Under the pieces are notes generated by a model that was not told the DNA's origin, ran no database searches, and was given only the letters and a program-made list of their open reading frames with translations. From Tagaea sp. (GTDB lineage: Bacteria; Pseudomonadota; Alphaproteobacteria; CACIAM-22H2): 14,411 nucleotides of DNA. Made by a program: the position numbers and the translations under genes. How positions within the stretch are numbered: the stretch's first letter is position 1; each line of letters starts with the position of its first letter. Location of the stretch: the NCBI GenBank assembly GCA_023653245.1, contig JAMNXK010000017.1, positions 1 to 14,411 of the forward strand, read 5' to 3'. Below are positions 7,405 through 13,155 of the stretch, piece after piece.

Positions 7405-9485
7405 TCGGACTCCGCCACGCGCGGCCCCCAAAGCTCCTGCCGGAACACCTTCGCCGCGCGAACATGGTCGCCCGGCAGGCGAACTAGGAACACGATGGCC
7501 ACCCCGGTCATGATGTCGAATACGTTTTCGTCGCCCATGTCGAAGGGCGATGTTTCCTTGGGCGACGTGCCGCCGTGAAGATCGAGCACGTAGATCTCGT
7601 CGAAGGCGCGATATAGGGCGTTGCGCACGCCGCGCAGCGTGTCGTTCCAGAGATATCCGCGGTTGGTGACGAATCCGACGATCCCTTGCCCGGCGCGCTC
7701 GATCTTCCACTGCGCGAAACGCAGGAATTTGACGTAGTCGTCGCCGATCGATTTGGGGTTCCGCTCGTCGATGTATTGGCCCTCGACTTCGAAATAGCTC
7801 GCGACCCGTGTTTCCGCCAGCGGGTCCCAGCCACGCAACAAATGGCCGATGAAGGTGCGTTGATCGACCGTCTGATCCTTGGTCGCGATGCGTCGCTCGG
7901 GACGCGGATCTCGCTTGTCGTAGACTTCGTAGCCTTCGCCTTTGACCACGAGGCGCTCGACGGTCGAAGGGTTCAGCGAATTGCGCGAATAGGGCGGGTT
8001 GCCGAGGATCACCATGACCGGATGCTCGGTCTTGACGCGCGAGGCCGCGTTGGCCTCGTCGGCAAGCCAACGGGCGAACATCGGTGCCGTTTCCAGAATT
8101 TGCGGTTCTTCCAGCGTGTTGGTCAGGAACACGTTGAAACGCTCGCCGGGCGCCAGCTTGACGCGGTCGAGCGCCACTTCCAGGCTGAGATGCGCGATGG
8201 CGTACGGCGCCATCAGGAACTCGAAGCCATAGAGGCGCGGCAGCAGCTCCTTCTTGAACCAATTCGGCCACGCGCCGAGATTCCCGGCGAAGTAGGTCGT
8301 TTCGACGTGCCGGACGACCTCATGCAGGAACGTGCCCGTGCCGCAGGCCGGATCTAGGATGGTGATGCGATGGCGCCCGTCGATCCGCGAATCGTCGGCG
8401 AAGCCGCGCTCGACGCCGAACTTCGTCTTCAGGAAATCGTCGATGCCGCGCACGATGAAGCGCACCACCGGACTGGGCGTGTAATAGACCCCGCGATCTT
8501 CGCGCATTTCGGGAGCGTAGGCGTCGAGAAAAGTTTCGTAGAAATGGATCACGGGATCGTCCCGACCGGTCCCTTCGCCCATATGCGCGCGCACGGCGTC
8601 GAGATCGGTCCGGTTCAGCAGCTCGGCCAAATCGTCCACGGCCCAGGCGATACGTTCGTCGAGATCGGCGCCGCCGATCCGTTGGAATGTCTTCTGCAGG
8701 AAGGGGTTCGACGCGGGTATGCGGAACGCCGCGATCTCTCGGGTGAACGTCTCTTCGGGCTTCTTGTGGAAGCGCGCGGCGAACAAACCATAGGCGATGG
8801 TCTGCGCGAACATGTCGGCGAACTGGGCTTCGTCGAGACCCCGGATCAGCACGTCGCGGAAGCCGGCCAATTGTTCGTGCAGCGGGAGGTTCTCGACCGA
8901 CACTTTCTTGTGGCGGGCTTCGGCCTTCTCCTGCACGAGGGTCTCGGCGATCAAGTGCCGCACCAGGACCGCGCGGGCCGCCATCTTTTTGGCGAGGTCG
9001 TCCGCACGCTTGATCGTAGCCGCCGAATCGGTCGCGTCGGCGAAGAAGGCGAAGAGTTGACGCAAGCCCTCCTCGCCCTTATCGAGCCAATCGATTTTCT
9101 TGGTGCGTTTGTCGAGCCGCCCCCATTCCACTTGGAACTTCAGTTCGCCGTCCAGATAAAGCCGGAACTCGATCTGGTTGGTCAGGATCAGCGCCGACAG
9201 GGCGGCGCGGTAGCGTTGGAGCTGCTCATCCTTCTCGATCTTGTCGAGATTGGCGTCGATGTCCTTGGCTTCGACGAATCCAACCGCGATCGCGCGACGT
9301 CGCACTACAAAGTCGGGCGCGCCGACCTCTTGGTTGCGCTTGGGCTCGTTGATGACTTCGCCGCCGCCGCCCCAAGCCTCGCCCTTGAGCAGACCTTCCA
9401 GCGCCGGGCGATAGCTGTGTTCGGTGGCGACGCCGGTTCGCCAAACCGTCTCGATCGCCTTGCGGTACTCGGCATAGGTCAGCAT
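7401..9485 (-). CDS. Type IIG/ISP-like restriction-modification enzyme, nuclease and N6-adenine methyltransferase part
   Basis: A 694-residue protein from ATG 9485. Domains in order: an N-terminal PD-(D/E)XK nuclease (PD at 57-58, E72-A-K74, preceded by NEPKR), a helical linker (about 100-300) with the conserved HFYETFLDAY region, then an N6-adenine methyltransferase. The methyltransferase shows GVYYTPSPVV at 332-341, the SAM-binding motif DPACGTGT from Asp378, and the catalytic NPPY at 496-499. There is no helicase, unlike classical type ISP enzymes. The chain stops just after ELWGPRVAESE, exactly where homologues continue into the recognition domain that here lies in another frame (6133-7404). 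Expected role: cleavage of unmodified foreign DNA and methylation of host DNA. It starts 11 bases after the EAL gene. Its G+C content is low: by hand count 67 of 120 bases in 9061-9180 (56%), against 42 of 60 in the aminotransferase at 11881-11940. Acquisition by transfer is inferred. Confidence 0.85.
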   Translation of the reverse strand: MLTYAEYRKAIETVWRTGVATEHSYRPALEGLLKGEAWGGGGEVINEPKRNQEVGAPDFVVRRRAIAVGFVEAKDIDANLDKIEKDEQLQRYRAALSALILTNQIEFRLYLDGELKFQVEWGRLDKRTKKIDWLDKGEEGLRQLFAFFADATDSAATIKRADDLAKKMAARAVLVRHLIAETLVQEKAEARHKKVSVENLPLHEQLAGFRDVLIRGLDEAQFADMFAQTIAYGLFAARFHKKPEETFTREIAAFRIPASNPFLQKTFQRIGGADLDERIAWAVDDLAELLNRTDLDAVRAHMGEGTGRDDPVIHFYETFLDAYAPEMREDRGVYYTPSPVVRFIVRGIDDFLKTKFGVERGFADDSRIDGRHRITILDPACGTGTFLHEVVRHVETTYFAGNLGAWPNWFKKELLPRLYGFEFLMAPYAIAHLSLEVALDRVKLAPGERFNVFLTNTLEEPQILETAPMFARWLADEANAASRVKTEHPVMVILGNPPYSRNSLNPSTVERLVVKGEGYEVYDKRDPRPERRIATKDQTVDQRTFIGHLLRGWDPLAETRVASYFEVEGQYIDERNPKSIGDDYVKFLRFAQWKIERAGQGIVGFVTNRGYLWNDTLRGVRNALYRAFDEIYVLDLHGGTSPKETSPFDMGDENVFDIMTGVAIVFLVRLPGDHVRAAKVFRQELWGPRVAESE

Positions 9486-9496
9486 GGTCCGAGCGT

Positions 9497-11221
9497 CTAC
9501 CCCTTCCCGGGGATGACGGCGAAGGCCGGGCGCCGCGGGGCGGCCGAGAGTTTGTCGAGGCCCAGATCGTCGAGCCAGGGACGGTCGATGCGCGGCAGGC
9601 CGAACATATTGCCTTGCAGGAGCTTCACCCCGCGCCGCGCGAGATGCTGGGCTTCGAGCGGATTCTCGACGCATTCGGCCACGGTCTCCAGGCCGAAGCC
9701 CTCGGCCAGACCCAGCAGCGTCTTGATGAAAAGCTGGTTGTCGACGTTGTCCGCCAGGCCGCGCACGAACGAGCCGTCGATCTTGACCGAGTCGATCGCC
9801 AGCGCCTTCAAGTTCCGGAAGCTGGTATAGCCCGCGCCGAAATCGTCGAGCGCCACGCGCGCCCCCAGATCGCGCACGGCGGCGACGAATTTGGCCGTCT
9901 CGTCGATGTCGCGGATCGCCACCGTCTCGGTGATCTCGACGATCAGGCGCTGGGCGAGATCGGGGCGCCCCTTCACGAAACCCGAGAGCGCCCGGAGCCA
10001 AGACGGATCGCCCGCAGTCAGGCCGGAGATGTTGATCGCGAGCACGATGTCGTTCCAGCGCGTCAGCTCGCCGATCGCCATCTCCAGCACGCGCCGGTCG
10101 AGCAAGCGCATCAAACCGGTCTGTTCGACGATCGGAATGAACGAGCCCGCCGGTGCGATCGTGCCGTCCATGCGCTGCAGGCGCAGCAGCGCTTCGTAGT
10201 GCTTGACCGTGTGATCGATCGCGTCGACCACCGGCTGGAAGGCGAAGACCAGACGCTCGTCCTTCAGCGCCGCCTGCACGTCCGACGACACCGAGACGAG
10301 GCGCTGGTGCAATTCGCGCTGCGCGGGGCTGGCGGCGAACAAGGCGTAACGATTGCGGCCGGCGCGCTTGGCTTCGTGCAGCGCCGATTCCGCGCGCGCT
10401 TGGATCTCCACGCCCGAGGGGCCTTGGCCGACGAACAGCACCGCCCCGGCCGACGCGGTCACGTGCAGCGGCCCGTCGGGCGTTTCCAAGGGCGCGGAGC
10501 GGATCGTGGCGAGCAGGCGCTCGGCGGCGAGGCCGATCTCGCTTTCCGGGCAGTTCGCGAGCACGAGGCCGAAGCGATCGCCGCCCGCCCGCCCGATCGT
10601 GTCCGAGCCGCGCAGCGCGCGCTCCAGACGCTGGCCCACGCCGATCAGCAGCGCGTCGGCCGTCGACCAGCCGAAAGCGTCGTTGATGGCGGTGAGGTTG
10701 TCGACCCCGATCAGCAGATAAGCGCCCGGCGCTTCGTAGCGCGCGGCATAGGCGAGCGCGTGATCGAGCGATTCGCGCAAACGCGCCGCGTTGAAATGGC
10801 CGGTGAGCGCGTCGTAATTCGCGAGGTATTCGAGCTTGGCCTCGCGATCCTTGCGCGCGGTCACGGCGCGCAGCGTGCCGGCGACGCGGATCGGCTTGCC
10901 GTCCGGGGCGAATTCGGCGCGACCGCGGTCGTGCGCCCAGATCATTCCGCCGCTGTCGCCGCGGAGGCGGTAGTCGAGATCGTAGGTCAGCCGATCGACG
11001 AAATGCGCGGACAGCGCCTTGACGCGGCCCGGCAGATCCTCGGCGTGGATGCGGCTTTGCCAGATCTGGCCCGTGGGTGGGAACTCGGCGCGCGGACCGA
11101 AGGTTTCGTCGGGCCGGCCGGCCCAGACGATCCGGTCGCTGGCGAGGTCCCACACATAGGCCGCGTCGCCCGCCCCCAGCAGGGCCGAAATCGCCGCGTC
11201 GATGTCCTTCTCCGCCGCCAT
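9497..11221 (-). CDS. PAS-GGDEF-EAL protein, probable c-di-GMP phosphodiesterase
   Basis: A 574-residue cytoplasmic signalling protein without membrane segments. Residues about 15-125 form a PAS_3-like sensor fold (AYVWDLASDRIVW, then IHAEDLPGRVKAL and WAHDRGRAEF). A GGDEF domain follows (YDALTGHFN, VDNLTAINDAFG), but its signature reads GGDRF at 213-217, with Arg where diguanylate cyclases have Glu, so cyclase activity is doubtful. It may serve as a GTP-sensing domain. The EAL domain looks intact: EALLR from Glu343, INIS, EITE, DDFGAGY with Asp459/Asp460, KIDGSF, AECVE and QGNMFGLP. The net activity is therefore most likely c-di-GMP hydrolysis tuned by PAS. ATG 11221 lies 5 bases after the aminotransferase stop, so the two are probably co-transcribed; no strong ribosome site is seen, which suggests coupling. 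Which PAS ligand it senses is unknown. Confidence 0.93.
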   Translation of the reverse strand: MAAEKDIDAAISALLGAGDAAYVWDLASDRIVWAGRPDETFGPRAEFPPTGQIWQSRIHAEDLPGRVKALSAHFVDRLTYDLDYRLRGDSGGMIWAHDRGRAEFAPDGKPIRVAGTLRAVTARKDREAKLEYLANYDALTGHFNAARLRESLDHALAYAARYEAPGAYLLIGVDNLTAINDAFGWSTADALLIGVGQRLERALRGSDTIGRAGGDRFGLVLANCPESEIGLAAERLLATIRSAPLETPDGPLHVTASAGAVLFVGQGPSGVEIQARAESALHEAKRAGRNRYALFAASPAQRELHQRLVSVSSDVQAALKDERLVFAFQPVVDAIDHTVKHYEALLRLQRMDGTIAPAGSFIPIVEQTGLMRLLDRRVLEMAIGELTRWNDIVLAINISGLTAGDPSWLRALSGFVKGRPDLAQRLIVEITETVAIRDIDETAKFVAAVRDLGARVALDDFGAGYTSFRNLKALAIDSVKIDGSFVRGLADNVDNQLFIKTLLGLAEGFGLETVAECVENPLEAQHLARRGVKLLQGNMFGLPRIDRPWLDDLGLDKLSAAPRRPAFAVIPGKG

Positions 11222-11226
11222 GCGCG

Positions 11227-12561
11227 TCACGCCGCCCGGTCGATCGCCTTGCCGAGCGTGTCGACCAAGCGGTCGATCTGCGCTTTCTCGACGATCAAAG
11301 GCGGGGACATCGCCACCGTGTCGCCGGTCGTGCGCACCAGCACGCCCGAATCGAAGCAGTCGACCAGCACGTCGTAAGCGCGCGCGGCGGCCGCACCTTT
11401 GCGCGGCTCGAGCTCGATGCCCGCGACCAGACCGAGATTGCGGATGTCGATCACGTTGCGCCGGTCCTTGAGCGAATGCACCGCGTCGGCCCAATAGGGC
11501 GCGAGCGAGTCCGCGCGCTCGAACAGGCCTTCCTCGCGATAGATGTCGAGCGTGGCGAGGCCGGCGGCGCAGGCGAGCGGATGGCCCGAATAGGTGTAGC
11601 CGTGGAACAGCTCGATCAGGTTCTCGGGCCCGTCCATCATCGCATCGTAGATGTTCTTGCGCGCGAACACAGCGCCCATGGGCACGGCGGCGTTGGTGAT
11701 GCCCTTGGCGACGGTCATCAGATCGGGCGTCACGCCGAATTTCTCGGCCGCGAAGGAAGCGCCCAAGCGGCCGAAGCCGGTGATGACCTCGTCGAAAATC
11801 AGCAGAATGCCGTGCGCGTCGCAGATCGAACGCAAGCGCTGCAAATAGCCCTTGGGCGGCACGAGCACGCCGGTCGAGCCCGCCAGCGGCTCGACGATCA
11901 CCGCGGCGATCGTCGAAGCGTCGTGCAACGCGATCAGGCGTTCGAGCGCGTCGGCGAGTTCGGCGCCATGCTCGGGCTGGCCGCGCACGAAACGGTTCTT
12001 GTCGGGCAGATGGGTGTGCGGCAGGTGATCGACATACGGGAGCTGCAAGCCGAATTGCTTGCGGTTGGCGACCATGCCGCCGACCGAAATCCCGCCGAAG
12101 CCCACGCCATGATAGCCGCGCTCGCGGCCGATGAAGCGCACGCGCTGGCCCTGGCCCTTGGCGCGGTGATAGGCGAGCGCGATCTTGAGCGCGGTGTCCA
12201 CACTCTCCGAGCCCGAATTGGTGAAGAACACTTTGTCGAGATCGCCGGGCAGCATCGCCTGCAGGCGCGAGGCGAATTCGAACTGGATCGGATGGCCCAT
12301 CTGGAAGCCCGGCGCGTAATCCATCGTGCCGGCCTGGCGGGCGATCGCCTCGACGATCTTCTCGCGCCCGTGCCCGGCGTTCACGCACCACAGCCCGGCC
12401 GTGCCGTCGAGAATTTCACGTCCGTCCGGTGTGTAATAATGCATGCCCTTGGCGCGGGCGAGCAGACGGGGCTTTTTCTTGAATTGCCGGTTCGCCGTGA
12501 AGGGCATCCACAGGGCGTCGAGATTGTTCGGATCGACCGGATTCAAGGCGGTGGCGGACAT
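11227..12561 (-). CDS. Beta-alanine:pyruvate-type (omega-amino acid) aminotransferase, class III
   Basis: A 444-residue PLP enzyme of fold type I, class III, with the length of the omega-amino acid:pyruvate transaminase group. Diagnostic stretches are LWMPFTANRQFK near the N-terminus, GTAGLWCVNAGHGR, FFTNSGSESVDTALKIA, GRERGYHGVGFGGISVGG, VIVEPLAGSTGVLVPPKGYL and IFDEVITGFGRLG. The Schiff-base lysine is Lys286 in TVAKGITNAAVPMG. The reaction is transfer of the terminal amino group of beta-alanine or a similar omega-amino acid to pyruvate, giving malonate semialdehyde and alanine; these enzymes also accept some amines, so the exact substrate is not fixed by sequence. GGGGGAG (complement of 12568-12574) lies six bases ahead of ATG 12561 and is the best ribosome site in the window. 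It is the first gene of the minus-strand block, facing an AT-rich divergent promoter region. Names such as bauA are used for the reaction in Pseudomonas but I do not assign one. Confidence 0.92.
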   Translation of the reverse strand: MSATALNPVDPNNLDALWMPFTANRQFKKKPRLLARAKGMHYYTPDGREILDGTAGLWCVNAGHGREKIVEAIARQAGTMDYAPGFQMGHPIQFEFASRLQAMLPGDLDKVFFTNSGSESVDTALKIALAYHRAKGQGQRVRFIGRERGYHGVGFGGISVGGMVANRKQFGLQLPYVDHLPHTHLPDKNRFVRGQPEHGAELADALERLIALHDASTIAAVIVEPLAGSTGVLVPPKGYLQRLRSICDAHGILLIFDEVITGFGRLGASFAAEKFGVTPDLMTVAKGITNAAVPMGAVFARKNIYDAMMDGPENLIELFHGYTYSGHPLACAAGLATLDIYREEGLFERADSLAPYWADAVHSLKDRRNVIDIRNLGLVAGIELEPRKGAAAARAYDVLVDCFDSGVLVRTTGDTVAMSPPLIVEKAQIDRLVDTLGKAIDRAA

Positions 12562-12656
12562 GGCGCGCTCCCCCGGGGCAAAGGCAAGGACGGCACTCTA
12601 CCACCGTCAAGGGATTGAAACAGTGGGGATTTTGTTGCGATCCAGGCCTCAGGATA

Positions 12657-12670
12657 CCTAAAATTTAAGG
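12657..12670. promoter_or_regulatory. AT-rich near-palindrome in the divergent intergenic region
   Basis: CCTAAAATTTAAGG pairs with itself at 12 of 14 positions. Its core TAAAATTT recurs at 12704-12711, inside the perfect 10-base palindrome TAAAATTTTA (12704-12713), 45 bases away. Such AT-rich words are rare in this G+C-rich DNA, and the site sits between two divergent genes, so an operator is possible. No regulator is identified. Confidence 0.35.
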
Positions 12671-12687
12671 CGAATGCCAGATTCCAT

Positions 12688-12717
12688 TTGACTCGGGTTT
12701 TCATAAAATTTTACATT
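12688..12717 (+). promoter_or_regulatory. Candidate sigma-70 type promoter for the 127-residue gene
   Basis: TTGACT (12688-12693) matches the -35 consensus at five of six positions. TACATT (12712-12717), 18 bases later, matches the -10 box at four of six. The flanking 12661-12720 is 18/60 G+C. If right, transcription would begin at or after the ATG codons at 12719 and 12725, giving a leaderless message or forcing a downstream start, so the exact boxes are uncertain. Confidence 0.4.
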
Positions 12718-12718
12718 A

Positions 12719-13102
12719 ATGCCCATGAACCCCGCGTCAAACGTCATCCTGCTGCCCCCGCCCGGCGCCAAGCGCTTCGGGCCGGAGGGGATGGACGGAT
12801 CGCGCCGGTTCAGAACCGGTGCCGCCGATCGGGGCGCCGGGTTCGACGCCGAGCAATTGGCGGGGCTGGCCGATGCCTTGGCCCAGCAGGGCAAGGGATC
12901 GACCCGCAAGCGCAGCTTCGCCGACGAGCTCTATGGCGAAACCGGCCGCGCCCCCGCCGATATCGGATTTTTCGCCCAGCGCTACGCCCAAGAGACCCTG
13001 CAAATGGCCGCCCATCACGAGGATTGGCGCCAGGGGAGTTCGGCCTATGCGCGCGCCCAAAACCTGAGCACCGCCCAGAGCGGCACGTTCGTCGCCGCCT
13101 AG
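12719..13102 (+). CDS. Hypothetical protein of about 127 residues
   Basis: I do not recognise this family. The frame from ATG 12719 gives 127 residues and ends at TAG 13100-13102. There is no signal peptide or membrane segment. The N-terminus (residues 9-24) is proline/hydrophobic then basic; the middle is rich in Ala, Gly and charged residues (FDAEQLAGLADALAQQGKG at 43-61 looks helical). The C-terminal part includes FFAQRYAQETLQMAAHHEDW, likely an amphipathic helix, and ends in SGTFVAA. The start is uncertain: 12719 and 12725 have no ribosome site but follow a candidate promoter, while ATG 12791 (residue 25) has GGAGGGG directly in front, too close for an ideal site. It lies divergent to the aminotransferase and 53 bases ahead of the acyl-CoA ligase, so it might be co-transcribed with the latter. 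Codon use is G+C-rich in third positions, supporting a real gene. Confidence 0.6.
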   Translation: MPMNPASNVILLPPPGAKRFGPEGMDGSRRFRTGAADRGAGFDAEQLAGLADALAQQGKGSTRKRSFADELYGETGRAPADIGFFAQRYAQETLQMAAHHEDWRQGSSAYARAQNLSTAQSGTFVAA

Positions 13103-13155
13103 TCAGGCGCATCGTCGTCTGCTATCGAACCTCCTTCGTTTTCCGGAGGATGGCG

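Noticed and set aside
6190..9830. Plus-strand open frames opposite the restriction-modification genes
   Set aside because: They mirror the codons of the recognised methyltransferase and nuclease and have no coherent motifs.
9497..12561. The idea that the aminotransferase, c-di-GMP protein and restriction enzyme form a new nucleotide-signalling defence system
   Set aside because: The EAL protein is an ordinary PAS-linked enzyme and the aminotransferase is metabolic; only tight spacing links them, which insertion behind an operon explains.
11077..12618. Long plus-strand open frame opposite the aminotransferase and the start of the PAS-GGDEF-EAL gene
   Set aside because: Its product is low-complexity and Arg/Ala/His-rich, and it lies antisense to clearly recognisable genes; such frames are common shadows in G+C-rich DNA.
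12661..12690. Sigma-54 type promoter for the aminotransferase on the minus strand (TGGCAT with TTAAA)
   Set aside because: The -12 GC element is missing and the -24 box is imperfect.
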